A stretch of DNA of 61,674 nt from Anaerolineae bacterium (GTDB taxonomy: Bacteria > Chloroflexota > Anaerolineae > Aggregatilineales > Aggregatilineaceae), in assembly GCA_016930015.1 (NCBI GenBank), contig JAFGHR010000030.1, positions 1 through 61,674 of the forward strand, written 5' to 3'. This document shows positions 8,508 to 18,129 of this stretch, in pieces (positions within the stretch are counted from its first letter, which is position 1; the number at the start of each line of letters is the position of its first letter). Below the pieces are notes generated by a model. It was not told the DNA's origin. It worked only from the letters and a program-made list of their open reading frames with translations, and did not search any database. Position numbers and translations under genes: made by a program.

Positions 8508-11500
8508 TCAGTCTTGCGGTGGATAACCCGTGCTCGGCAGGGTCGTCACCACGGACACAACCGCCGATGCCGCCCGCGTCACGCCGTCGTCAGCCATCAG
8601 CGCGACATCGTTGACCAGCATGCCGTCCGCCGGGCTGCCCAACACGGTCGTCACGATCCGGATCGTGGCCGTCTGGCCGGGTTCCAGCTTATCGATCACG
8701 ATGCGCACCGTCTGCCCATCGATCGTCACCGTGCCCATGTCGGACTCGGCGCCGTCGATGCGCAGTTCGGGCCGCAGCACGTCGGTGATCACGATGTTCG
8801 TACCGGCTATGCCGCCGTTGTTGTACACCTTCACCGTCCACGTGATCGTTTCACCGGGCAGGCCAAGCTGGCCGGGCTGTAACACACCCAACTTGCTCAG
8901 CGCCGGGTCAAAGATCATCAGGAGCGGTCCGGCGCCCTCGCCGGGCGGGGTCCAGACGGCGCCTTCGGGCCGGATAATCGGGCCCTCACCGATGCCGACT
9001 TCCGGTTCACCCACCGTCAGGGTAGCTACCGCCGGATTGACGCTGTCGCCCTGGTCGGACGTTACGAGGCTGGATTCGTTTTCGTACAGGCCCTCGGCAT
9101 TGCCGACGACCGTTACGAACAGTATACAGCTATCGTTGCCGCCCGACGCGTCCATCGAAATCCCATTGATCGACAGCGTATCGTCGGCGGCCTGCGTGGT
9201 GCTGAACGCGCTGACACCGTTATACGGGGCGTTCAAACACGTGCCGTCGATGCTGTCCGGCAGGTAGGCCAGTTCACCCGCCGCCGTGACCGGGAGCGCG
9301 TCCTCAAACGCGACGTTGGTCAGCGCCAGCGCGGAATTATTGGACAGGGTGAACGACAGGATCGTCGTCTGCCCGATATCGATCGCGTCCGGCGAGAACG
9401 TCTTCATCAGGCCCAGGCCGCTGTTCACACGCAGCGTGTCTTCGCCCTGGGAGGTGCCGACGATTTCGTTGGTAGTGACGACGCTTGACTGGTTGGCATA
9501 CGCGCCGCCGTTGTTGCCCATCACGTCTACGATCACCGTGCAGCGATCGTTAGCGCCGCCCGACGCGTCCAGCGCGATATCGTGGACATACAGCCTGTCA
9601 TTGGGCGCGTTGACCGACCCGAACGGGTCCGCTGTTCCGCCAAACGGTGCCGCGAGACAGGTGCCCGTCACCGCTCCGGTGAAGTTCAGGCCGCCCGTGA
9701 CCGGCGCCGCCGGTAGGATGTCTTCAAACTGCCCGCCGGTGAGCGCGATATCCGCCGTGTTGATGATCTCGAACGTCAGCGTAGACGTTTCGCCCATATT
9801 GATCTGGCCGGGCGCAAACTGCTTGCTGATGGTCGGTTCGGGCGCGAGGATTTCCAGCGTGTCGCTGGCCGTGGTCGTGCCCGTGATTTCGTTGGACGTG
9901 ACCACACTCGACACGTTGTTCAACGTGCCGCCGAGATACGCCTCTACCGTCACGGTGACCGTACATGAATCCGAGCCACCGCCCGCTGCGCTAAACGCCA
10001 TACCGGTAACGTTCAGTGTGTCGTTGGTTTGCGCGGTGGTGACCACGCTCGCGCTGCCGCCATACGGCGCCGCCAGGCACGTCCCGCCAACGGTCGCCGG
10101 ATCAAACGCCGCTTCCGGTGGTCCACCAACCGGCAGCACGTCGCTAAACGCGGCCCCGGTGAGCGCGATGGCCGAGGTATTGGTCACGGTGAAGGTCAGC
10201 GTCGTGCTGCTGCCCACGTTGATACTGCTGTCGGTAAACACCTTGCTGATGGTCGGTTCCGGCGCGACGATCGTCAGCGTGTCGCTGGCCGTGGTCGTGC
10301 CGGTGACTTCGGTGGACGTGACCACGCTCGACACGTTGTTCAGCGTGCCGCCGAGATACGCGTCTACCGTCACGGTGACCGTACACGAATCCGAGCCGCC
10401 GCCCGACGCGCCGAGTACCATACCGGTGACGTTCAACGTGTCGTTGGTCTGCGCGGTCGTGACCACGCTCCCGCTGCCGCCAAACGGCGCTGACAGGCAC
10501 GTCCCGCCGGTGCTGACCGGGTCAAACGCCGCTTCCGGTGGTCCACCAACCGGTAACTGGTCGCTGAACGCGGCCCCGGTGAGGGCGATCGCCGAGGTAT
10601 TGGTCACGGTGAAGGTCAGCGTGGTGCTGGTGCCCACATTGATACTGCTGTCGGTAAACACCTTGCTGATGGTCGGTTCGGGCACGTTGATTGTCAGCGT
10701 GTCGGTGGCCGTGGTCGTGCCGTTGACTTCGGTGGACGTGACCACGCTCGACACGTTGTTGAGCGTGCCGCCGAGGTACGTATCCACTGTCACGGTGACC
10801 GTACATGAATCCGAGCCGCCGCCCGATGCGCCGAGTACCATACCGGTGACGTTCAACGTGTCGTTGGTCTGCGCGGTCGTGACCACGCTCGCGCCGCCAT
10901 TAAACGGCGCTGACAGGCACGTCCCGCCGGTGCTTACCGGATCAAACGCGGCTTCCGGCGGTGCGCCAACCGGCAGTTGGTCGCTGAACGCGGCCCCGGT
11001 GAGGGCGATCGCGGCGTAGTTGGTGACTGTGAAGGTCAGCGTGGTGCTGGTGCCCGCATCGATGCTGCTGTCAGTGAACGCTTTGCTGATCATGGGTTCG
11101 GGGACGGTGACTTGCAGCGAATCGGTGGCTTGCACCGTGCCATTGCCCTGGTCGCTGAGGACTGCCCCGGACAGGTTATTGTAGTTCCCGGCGGCGTTGG
11201 TCTGAACGGTGACCGTCACCGTACAGCTTGGAGTCGTGCCGCCCGCCGCATCTAGCCCAAAACTGTCTGCCGTGACGGTATTCGGCAGCGTGGCTCCGCC
11301 GGTTGTGGTAAAGACCACGTTCGCGCCCTGGCTGGTGACACACGTCCCGCCCACGCTGGCGGGAGCGTTATCAAACGCGATTCCGTCCAGCGGCACCGGG
11401 AGTGTATCCGCGAAACTCATGCCCGTCAGCGGGAAGGGGTGCGGATTCGTCACCGTAAACGTCAGGGTGACGTCCGTGCCCACAGGAACCGTTGCCGACG

Positions 11501-14500
11501 AGAACGCCTTGCTGATCGTCGGGTCGGCATCGGTCACGGTGATCGTATCGGTGGCCGTGGTTGTGCCGGTGGCTTCGTTGGACGACACCACGCTCGACAC
11601 GTTGTTGTAGGTCCCGGCGCTGTTGCCGATCACTTCCGCGATCACGGTGCAGTTGGCACCTGCGCCCAGCGTGAACCCGCTCACGTTCAGCGTGTCGTTG
11701 GCTGCATTCGTCGTGCTCCGACTCGCCGAGAAGCCCGGCAGCGCCGAACACGTGCCGCTGATGGCGGTCGCCGTGACCGTCAGCCCGCCCGCCGGGGTGT
11801 TGGGTAACACGTCGTTAAAACTCACATTCGTCAGGGCGATCGCGGCGTTGTTGGTGACCGTGAACGTCAGCGTCGTCGTGTCCGTCAGCCCGATGGGCGT
11901 AGTCCCGAACGCCTTGCTGATCGTTGGTTCGGGCACGTTGACCACCAGTGTAGCAGCCGCCGTATCGGTGCCGGTGCCCTGGTCCGCCGTTACCACGCCG
12001 GAGAGGTTATTGTATGTCGCTGCCGCGTACGTTTGAACGGTGACCGTCACCGTACAGCTTGATGTCCCGCCGCCTAACGCGGCAAGACCGAAACTGTCCG
12101 CCGTGACGGTGTTGGGCAGCGTGGCCCCGCCGGTGGTGGTGAAGACCACGTTCGCGCCCTGGCTGGTGACACACGTCCCGCCTACGCTGGCCGGGGCGTT
12201 GTCAAACGCGATTCCGTCCAGCGGCGCCGGGAGCGTATCCGAGAAGCTCACGCCCGTCACCGCGAAGGGGTGCGGATTGATAACCGTGAACGTCAGGGTT
12301 ACATCCGTACCCGCGTCAACCGGCGAGGTTGAGAACGCCTTGAGAATGGTCAGGCTGGCGTCGGTCACGGTGATCGAATCTGCCGCCGTATCGGTGCCGG
12401 TGACCTCGGTGGACGACACCGCGCTCGACACGTTGTTGTAGGTCCCGGCGCTGTTGCCGATCACTTCCGCGACCACGGTGCAGCTTGCGCTTCCGCCCAG
12501 CGTGAACCCGCTCACGTTCAGCGTGTCGTTGGCCGCATTCGTCGCGCTCAAGCCAGACGAGAAGCCCGGCAGCGCCGAACACGTGCCGCTGATGGCGGTC
12601 GCCGTGTACGTCAGCCCGCCCAGCGGTGAGGCTGGCAGCACGTCGCTGAAACTCACGTTGGTGAGCGCGCTCGTCGCCGTATTGGTGACCGTGAAGGTCA
12701 GTGTAGTGGTATCCGTCAGCCCGATCTCAGCGGCGCCAAACGCCTTATCGATCGTTGGCGCCGTCACGGTCACCGTGATGTCGTCGGACGCATTCACCGG
12801 CGGCACCGGGTTCACTTCGTTGGTGGACACGTTGCCGGTGGTATTGGTATAGGGACCGCCCACCGTGTTGCCCTGGACATCCATCACGACCGTACAGCTA
12901 TCACTGCCGCCGCCAGCCAACCCCAGATCGATGCCGCTGACTGTGATCGTGTCGTTGCCAGGATTCACAAGGATCGAGCCGCCGTAAGCCAGATCATCAC
13001 ACGTCGTGGCCGCGTTGATGCCGGTAAAGGCCAGTTCACCGCCGCCCGCAACAGGCAGGGTATCGGTGAAGCCAACGCCCGACAGCGTGTTAGCCGCGTC
13101 CACGTTGGTAAGTGTGATCGTCATGGTGGTCGATGCCGTGACCTCGATCGGATCATCGGCGAACGCTTTGCTCATGGTTGGCGGAGTCGGCACATCCACC
13201 GGGGTACAGGTTGGATCAAGGCCGCCGACCACGTCCGGATCGTCGGTGAGCACGTCCGCGAAGTTGGTGCCGGACACCGTGCCCTGGTTACACACCTGCG
13301 TGAGGTCGCTGTCCAGCGGCGCGTTAACGTCCACCTGCCAGATGATCGTCACCGATTCACCCGGCGGCAGCGTGCCGATGCTGATCGGCGCCCCAATGCG
13401 GCGCATACCGTAAGCCAATCCTGCCGGGGACCACGTCGCATCTGCCGGGGTGTACCTGGCGAGATAAGTCGGTTCGTCGGCGGGTGTGCTAACAGGTGTA
13501 CTCGCGTCCATCAAGCGTGTGACGCGATCCACGAGCAGAGTCAGATCGGACTCAAACGCGTCTGTGTTTGCGACCACAGCGCCAGCCGGAGCATAATCGG
13601 CCCGGTGCGATGCGATCAGCGGCAGCACATTCGCCACAACCTGCGCGTCTGCCGGGCGTTCGACCATGTGCCATTCGCCCAGCGAATTGTATAGCACCGG
13701 TGACGCACACGCCGCGCCGCCATAGGTCGGTGCGCCGGTGACAGTCACAGTTGCGCCGCCGTTCACCGTGCTCAGAGTCGCAGCATCGGCCTGCACAACG
13801 TTCATCACCTGCCCGCCGTCAACGTTCAACACCAGCGGATCGCTGAGCGTATTGCCGATCATATCTAGGCAAAGCGGTGCTCCGCTGTCTGCCCAGGCAT
13901 AGAACGAATCATAGACCGCCGAGTTTGTCAGAGTCTGGCTGCCAGCCGGAACGCCGCGCGCCGTGACATCCATCGGTTGGCTCGAACGCTGCCGGACATA
14001 CAATGTGGCGCGGAGTGTGTTATTGGAGATCGTATTATCCTCGACCAAGCCAGCAAACCGAGTATTTGCGCTGGCGGACAGGTACACGCCATACTGCCAT
14101 GCGTCGGTCACCTGGATCGCGTTATCTTGTATTTCGATATCCGTGCGCAGGTTAAACCCGGCAGACGTAACATAGATGCCCGTGTCCCATACAAGCTGCA
14201 TCGCGTTGTCATGAATATCAAGATTGGCATCACTGCCGCCTTGAATATTGAAGTACATCCCCTCGCCGCGCACAGCGTAGAACAGGTTATCGAAAACATC
14301 CACGTTGATCACACCGGTGTTGGCGCCCGACGGCACATAAACAGCGAGCGCGTCATTGTTGGTCGACATCCGGTTGTCGGTCACCGTCAGGTCCATGCTG
14401 CTGTTCCCGGCGGTCTCGAAATACAGGGTGTTAACCGGGACGGTAGCCGTTGTACTCCGGGCGAAGTAACACCCGTCAACTGTCACCGTGGCCGTGGTAC

Positions 14501-16433
14501 CAGGCGAGTCGTGAACGACATAGATGTTGTAATCATCGATTTCTGCAAAATAACACGAGGGCGTCGCGGGTGGTGAAGCCGCATTCCAGTCGCCCAGAAC
14601 CGACAGGTTGGTAATACTCGTGCCACCCACGACATCATAGGCGTATATACCGGTCGTTTCTCGCCCGTCATTCGCCACGTCAAGGAACTGCGAGTTCTCG
14701 ATGACTGCGTTCAGCGTGTTGGCGTTGGCTACAATGTCAACCATACGTTGACCGGCAACAGCATTGATGTTGCTAAACCGCGTATTGTTGATCGTCAGGC
14801 TGCCCAGGCCATTGACCGAGTGAACACCGCTGTACGTCGGTCCGGCAGTGCCCGCGCCGTTGATATCCACGGATGGGAACGGGTCGGTATTGTTGCCGAT
14901 GGTCACATCACGTGAATTCCGCAGTTCAAAAGCGTTGCCCGCGATGGTGTTGCCAAACGTTCCGCGCAGCACGTCGAAGCTGAATCCCGCGCCGGTGTTA
15001 TCCACCAGGAACACGGCGTCGCCGTCGCCCTCGTTGGTGGGAATGCCGTTGCCATCTTCAGTCTGGGCCACGGCCTGAGTCACATTGCTGACTGTCAGGT
15101 TCTGGAACGTGATCGCGTTCGTGCACTGGCGCACTTCCACGCCGTAGCCGCCGGTCACGTTGTTGATCGTGGTTGTGTTGCCAGCGCCGGAGCCGAAGTT
15201 TACCACGCTGCCGACCTGGTTCAGGGTGATACCGGCATCTGGCGCCGTGCTGATCGCAGTATTCCCGGTGACCGTGAAAGCGCCGCCGGTCACATTGTTC
15301 AGGCGCACGCCGTAGTCGGTGGTGCTGGTTACCTGGATGCTGTCTACGGTCACGTCCAGGGTGCCGCCGCTGCCAATATCGAACGCGCTGCCGGTGCCGG
15401 AAATGGCGAGTGTGTTCACGGTCAGGTTGCCAACAGCCGCACCGTCGAAGCCTGCCCCAACACCGGTATCGCCCACGTTCAGGCCGCGCACGGTGTTGTC
15501 AGCCGCCAGGTTGACGGCGTTGGCCGCGCCAGGCGCCAGGGTGGGGCGCGTCACGCCGGATGGTGGGCTGGCATTCAGGTTGCTGTTATTCGGCTGCCCG
15601 CCATAACCCGGAATGCTCAGACCTGCCGCGTCCAGCTCAGCGCGGATGTCCAGGCCGTTACCGAGTACAACCTGCTGGTTCAGCAGATTGATCCCGTCCG
15701 TGTAGGTGCCTTCGTCTATGAAAACAATGTCACCTGCCGCCGGGCTGGTCGGGCCGCCGCCGTTCGCAGCGTTGAAGTTGGCAATGCTGGAGAATGGGTC
15801 GGCGTATGTGCCGGTGCCCGGTCCCGCCGCGCTGCCGTCGATGAACCAGCACACATCGCTCACGGTGAACGAAATAACGCCGTTGCTGCTTCCAACGGCG
15901 TTTGTCAGCGTGTAGGTGTACGAATCGGCACCTTGATACCCTGCCGGTGGGAAATACTCAAAACTCCCGTCGGCGTTGAGCGTGATCGAACCGCCCTGGG
16001 TCGTGGCAAATGTGCCGGTCGTCAGCGCTGCCGGCGCTGGAGGCGTTAGCTGGCCGAGGTAGTCGTTCGCCAGCACGCCGCTGGCCGCGACTTGCAGCGA
16101 AACATTACCCAAAACGTCATAGGGGCCGTCATCAATCGCGACCGGAGATACCTGGATCGAACCCGGTACCGTGGTCGTATTGGAGTCGACCGTGTCGGAA
16201 AATGTAACGCCCGTAGCATCTGCTACGCCGTTATTGGTGATCGTCACCTCGTACTGGATGCGGTCGCCAGGGTCGGCCTGGCTGTCGCTGTCGTTGTCAA
16301 TCACGAGTGTGTCGTCCTTGGTGGCGGTCATGGATGGTTGGTAAAACCAGGCTGCTACAGTCGGAGTGACAACATAGGCTAACGCAATCAGGATGACTGC
16401 GCCTGATACGATGATCAAACGGTGGTTCCGCAT
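8508..16433 (-). CDS. giant secreted protein: DUF11-type N-terminal module, beta-helix region and DUF11 repeat array
   Basis: About 2,641 residues from the ATG at 16433, preceded by GGGGGA; the open frame extends 51 bases further upstream. The N-terminus MRNHRLIIVSG... is followed by a hydrophobic signal/anchor ending PTVAAW. After that come a DUF11-like module (about 45-95), a cadherin/VCBS-like Ig module with FEYFPPAGYQGADSYTYTLT, and a right-handed beta-helix stretch (about 210-900) with many short NLTVNT- or DVTIGNNTD-like rungs. More than ten DUF11 domains of about 135-140 residues (ISKxF...TTLTFTVTN...SDVLP...GxCTV...YNNxSSVVxS) run to the end. The C-terminus is LPSTGYPPQD: a sortase-like pentapeptide with no hydrophobic segment or basic tail after it. 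Probably a cell-surface structural or adhesive protein. Confidence 0.88.
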   Translation of the reverse strand: MRNHRLIIVSGAVILIALAYVVTPTVAAWFYQPSMTATKDDTLVIDNDSDSQADPGDRIQYEVTITNNGVADATGVTFSDTVDSNTTTVPGSIQVSPVAIDDGPYDVLGNVSLQVAASGVLANDYLGQLTPPAPAALTTGTFATTQGGSITLNADGSFEYFPPAGYQGADSYTYTLTNAVGSSNGVISFTVSDVCWFIDGSAAGPGTGTYADPFSSIANFNAANGGGPTSPAAGDIVFIDEGTYTDGINLLNQQVVLGNGLDIRAELDAAGLSIPGYGGQPNNSNLNASPPSGVTRPTLAPGAANAVNLAADNTVRGLNVGDTGVGAGFDGAAVGNLTVNTLAISGTGSAFDIGSGGTLDVTVDSIQVTSTTDYGVRLNNVTGGAFTVTGNTAISTAPDAGITLNQVGSVVNFGSGAGNTTTINNVTGGYGVEVRQCTNAITFQNLTVSNVTQAVAQTEDGNGIPTNEGDGDAVFLVDNTGAGFSFDVLRGTFGNTIAGNAFELRNSRDVTIGNNTDPFPSVDINGAGTAGPTYSGVHSVNGLGSLTINNTRFSNINAVAGQRMVDIVANANTLNAVIENSQFLDVANDGRETTGIYAYDVVGGTSITNLSVLGDWNAASPPATPSCYFAEIDDYNIYVVHDSPGTTATVTVDGCYFARSTTATVPVNTLYFETAGNSSMDLTVTDNRMSTNNDALAVYVPSGANTGVINVDVFDNLFYAVRGEGMYFNIQGGSDANLDIHDNAMQLVWDTGIYVTSAGFNLRTDIEIQDNAIQVTDAWQYGVYLSASANTRFAGLVEDNTISNNTLRATLYVRQRSSQPMDVTARGVPAGSQTLTNSAVYDSFYAWADSGAPLCLDMIGNTLSDPLVLNVDGGQVMNVVQADAATLSTVNGGATVTVTGAPTYGGAACASPVLYNSLGEWHMVERPADAQVVANVLPLIASHRADYAPAGAVVANTDAFESDLTLLVDRVTRLMDASTPVSTPADEPTYLARYTPADATWSPAGLAYGMRRIGAPISIGTLPPGESVTIIWQVDVNAPLDSDLTQVCNQGTVSGTNFADVLTDDPDVVGGLDPTCTPVDVPTPPTMSKAFADDPIEVTASTTMTITLTNVDAANTLSGVGFTDTLPVAGGGELAFTGINAATTCDDLAYGGSILVNPGNDTITVSGIDLGLAGGGSDSCTVVMDVQGNTVGGPYTNTTGNVSTNEVNPVPPVNASDDITVTVTAPTIDKAFGAAEIGLTDTTTLTFTVTNTATSALTNVSFSDVLPASPLGGLTYTATAISGTCSALPGFSSGLSATNAANDTLNVSGFTLGGSASCTVVAEVIGNSAGTYNNVSSAVSSTEVTGTDTAADSITVTDASLTILKAFSTSPVDAGTDVTLTFTVINPHPFAVTGVSFSDTLPAPLDGIAFDNAPASVGGTCVTSQGANVVFTTTGGATLPNTVTADSFGLAALGGGTSSCTVTVTVQTYAAATYNNLSGVVTADQGTGTDTAAATLVVNVPEPTISKAFGTTPIGLTDTTTLTFTVTNNAAIALTNVSFNDVLPNTPAGGLTVTATAISGTCSALPGFSASRSTTNAANDTLNVSGFTLGAGANCTVIAEVIGNSAGTYNNVSSVVSSNEATGTTTATDTITVTDADPTISKAFSSATVPVGTDVTLTFTVTNPHPFPLTGMSFADTLPVPLDGIAFDNAPASVGGTCVTSQGANVVFTTTGGATLPNTVTADSFGLDAAGGTTPSCTVTVTVQTNAAGNYNNLSGAVLSDQGNGTVQATDSLQVTVPEPMISKAFTDSSIDAGTSTTLTFTVTNYAAIALTGAAFSDQLPVGAPPEAAFDPVSTGGTCLSAPFNGGASVVTTAQTNDTLNVTGMVLGASGGGSDSCTVTVTVDTYLGGTLNNVSSVVTSTEVNGTTTATDTLTINVPEPTISKVFTDSSINVGTSTTLTFTVTNTSAIALTGAAFSDQLPVGGPPEAAFDPVSTGGTCLSAPFGGSGSVVTTAQTNDTLNVTGMVLGASGGGSDSCTVTVTVDAYLGGTLNNVSSVVTSTEVTGTTTASDTLTIVAPEPTISKVFTDSSINVGSSTTLTFTVTNTSAIALTGAAFSDVLPVGGPPEAAFDPATVGGTCLAAPYGGSASVVTTAQTNDTLNVTGMAFSAAGGGSDSCTVTVTVEAYLGGTLNNVSSVVTSNEITGTTTASDTLEILAPEPTISKQFAPGQINMGETSTLTFEIINTADIALTGGQFEDILPAAPVTGGLNFTGAVTGTCLAAPFGGTADPFGSVNAPNDRLYVHDIALDASGGANDRCTVIVDVMGNNGGAYANQSSVVTTNEIVGTSQGEDTLRVNSGLGLMKTFSPDAIDIGQTTILSFTLSNNSALALTNVAFEDALPVTAAGELAYLPDSIDGTCLNAPYNGVSAFSTTQAADDTLSINGISMDASGGNDSCILFVTVVGNAEGLYENESSLVTSDQGDSVNPAVATLTVGEPEVGIGEGPIIRPEGAVWTPPGEGAGPLLMIFDPALSKLGVLQPGQLGLPGETITWTVKVYNNGGIAGTNIVITDVLRPELRIDGAESDMGTVTIDGQTVRIVIDKLEPGQTATIRIVTTVLGSPADGMLVNDVALMADDGVTRAASAVVSVVTTLPSTGYPPQD
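9720..11060 (-). repeat. tandem 420-bp repeats encoding DUF11 domains
   Basis: Matching positions recur at an exact 420-base interval. For example the GTGAGCGCGAT word occurs at 9739 and 10159, with close variants at 10579 and 10999, and the CAGGCAC ends fall at 10080, 10500 and 10920. The middle copies differ only at scattered bases, which indicates recent duplication or gene conversion. Each unit encodes one DUF11 domain of 140 residues. Confidence 0.9.
11100..12770 (-). repeat. two 831-bp superrepeats, each encoding two DUF11 domains
   Basis: Blocks starting TTCGCGCCCT at 11320 and 12151, and GCCCAGCGTGAACC at 11664 and 12495, both repeat with an offset of 831 bases. The pair encodes two copies of a two-domain unit (one with ISGTCSALPGFS, one with GGTCVTSQGANVVFTT). 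This is a separate amplification from the 420-bp array. Confidence 0.85.
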
Positions 16434-16755
16434 AACATCCCCCAATCTATAAATGAATAGCGACATAGGTCGGACAATAGCCATTTATTTTGATGCCTCA
16501 ATATCTCATGCCCCTCTTAATTTCGAAAAAATGGTTAGTCTTTTTAAACTGTAGCATATCGTATAAGAGTATAAAAATTTATAAAATGTTTGGTTGCAAA
16601 CGGTTTATTATATATATATTTATCATGTAAATGCGGTCAAACAACATGTCATAATGTCCCTATATCTCCGTACTTTGTTCCCATTTAGAACAAAAAGTTG
16701 GGATTCCGTTATAAAATAAGATAAGGTGTAAATGTATTGCACGGGGTATCCCATC
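16434..16755. promoter_or_regulatory. AT-rich divergent control region with a 7-bp inverted repeat
   Basis: The 322 bases between two divergent genes are far richer in A/T than the surrounding sequence, with runs such as TTATATATATATTTAT near 16608-16622. A perfect inverted repeat TTTGTTC-n7-GAACAAA lies at 16674-16694, about 60 bases before the ATG at 16756, and looks like an operator for a dimeric regulator. Several possible -10 boxes exist (TATAAA, TAAAAT, TAAGAT near 16711-16722), so the transcription start cannot be chosen by eye. Confidence 0.5.
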
Positions 16756-17229
16756 ATGGAGACACGACGCGCTGATCCCATTCGTCTGGTCGCGCTGCGC
16801 CTGCGACAAGATGAACTCCGCCACGTAACCCAGCAGCCCGGCATCAACGAGGCGTTTCGTGTGACGATCCAGTATCACGACGGGCGTTATCCTAACCAGG
16901 TCGCCACGTTAGAGCGTGGTCACGGGCCAATGTGCACACTCCATGTAGTGTACGACAAACCCAACAAAGACGTGTATTTTTCACACCATGTCCCGGTCGA
17001 GCAGTTCAAAGACCTGCTCGGATCGCTGCGCCGGGCGAAGTTTGATACGCTCGATGATCAGCCAGATGTCCCGTTTTTTAACGTTGACCTGTGGTTGGTC
17101 GAGCGTGCTTCTGGCAGCTTTTACCATGACGTGGTGCTGTCACCGGGCAGCGCAGGCGGCCCACATCGTGAGTTAGTCGTCGCCATTCGCCAGCATTTAA
17201 AGGAAGCCGTGCGCGAGATCAACGGTTAA
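16756..17229 (+). CDS. hypothetical cytoplasmic protein, 157 residues
   Basis: No family recognised. The protein starts METRRADPIRLVALRLRQDE from the ATG at 16756; an upstream in-frame start would add eight unlikely residues. It has alternating hydrophobic strands (CTLHVVYDKP, FNVDLWLVERA) and a final helix (ELVVAIRQHLKEAVREI), so it is probably a small alpha/beta fold. No signal peptide or membrane segment. It is a single gene with its own strong terminator and an AT-rich upstream control region shared with the giant surface protein. Coding status is supported by length, base composition and the terminator position. Confidence 0.7.
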   Translation: METRRADPIRLVALRLRQDELRHVTQQPGINEAFRVTIQYHDGRYPNQVATLERGHGPMCTLHVVYDKPNKDVYFSHHVPVEQFKDLLGSLRRAKFDTLDDQPDVPFFNVDLWLVERASGSFYHDVVLSPGSAGGPHRELVVAIRQHLKEAVREING

Positions 17230-17251
17230 TAGTCATTTTTATCCTGTTCCG

Positions 17252-17283
17252 GCCCGGTGATGAGTAAAGCACCGGGCTTTTTT
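17252..17283 (+). terminator. intrinsic terminator
   Basis: GCCCGGTG (17252-17259), a 10-base loop and CACCGGGC (17270-17277) form a perfect 8-bp stem followed by TTTTTT. It lies 22 bases after the stop at 17229. Confidence 0.92.
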
Positions 17284-17391
17284 GCGCTGGTGGGATGCAA
17301 ACAAAAAAGCGCAATGCGGCAGAACTTGATATACTGAGTTTGGGCTTAAAACAGTGGGATGATTGATCGTACAGGTAGGAAGCCAATTTTA

Positions 17392-18015
17392 ATGAATAAA
17401 CTGGTTGAAACCGAAGTAAAATTAGTAGTTCCCGACCTCAAGATCATTCAGACGCGACTAGACACAGCCGGTGCAATCCTGACCACAACGCGCGTCTATG
17501 AACGCAACCTGCGCTACGAAAATAAGGAATTATCACTCACCCCAAATGACATCGTGCTGCGCCTGCGGCAGGATAACCAGGCGCGTTTGACGTACAAAGC
17601 GCCGTTTCACACGCTGGCCAACACAGAACCCCCACCACCCGGTGTGACCACGCGCTTTGAAGCCGAGGTTACGGTCAGCGATTTTGACACAATGCACGTG
17701 ATCCTTCAGCGGTTGGGGTATCACCCGCACATGATGTACGAAAAATACCGCACCACCTATACCCTGGGCCGTGCCGAGGTTGTGCTGGACGAGATGCCCT
17801 TCGGCAGTTTCATCGAAGTGGAAGGCAGCCCGGCAGCCATTGACGCCACACTGACCGCGTTAGGATTACAATCTGAGCCGCGTATCCTGGTGGGCTACAT
17901 GGTGCTCTTTGAACGGGTCAAACACACGTTAGGGCTGACATTTAATGACCTGAGCTTTGCGAATTTTGAAGGTATAGACGTTCCACCAGAAGCGTTTCGT
18001 GCAGTGCAAGGCTAA
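17392..18015 (+). CDS. CYTH-domain protein (class IV adenylate cyclase / triphosphatase family)
   Basis: 207 residues from the ATG at 17392, preceded by TAGGAAG. It opens with the CYTH signature ExExK (E6, E8, K10 in ETEVK). Later strands have the alternating basic and acidic residues of the triphosphate tunnel (VLRLRQDNQARLTYKAP; RFEAEVTVSD; YRTTYTL; VVLDEMPFGSFIEVEG). CYTH enzymes hydrolyse triphosphates such as thiamine triphosphate or inorganic triphosphate, or cyclise ATP; the sequence does not decide which. No CHAD domain is attached. A histidine kinase follows 114 bases downstream. Confidence 0.87.
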   Translation: MNKLVETEVKLVVPDLKIIQTRLDTAGAILTTTRVYERNLRYENKELSLTPNDIVLRLRQDNQARLTYKAPFHTLANTEPPPPGVTTRFEAEVTVSDFDTMHVILQRLGYHPHMMYEKYRTTYTLGRAEVVLDEMPFGSFIEVEGSPAAIDATLTALGLQSEPRILVGYMVLFERVKHTLGLTFNDLSFANFEGIDVPPEAFRAVQG

Positions 18016-18129
18016 ACCAAGAAAATAAGCCTCCAGTTTGTTCGCCCTTGCCAGGGATTGGGGCAATTATTTTTATGGCGCAGCCTAAGTCGCTGCCGGG
18101 CACTGCACGATGAAAGGAACGATGCCGGT

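Noticed and set aside
9286-11019. 577-codon open frame antisense to the giant DUF11 gene
   Set aside because: It follows the same 420-bp repeat and has no domain of its own; the minus-strand reading gives coherent DUF11 domains.
9720-12770. Regular repeats as a possible CRISPR array
   Set aside because: Units are 420 or 831 bp, coding and in frame; there are no short direct repeats with unique spacers.
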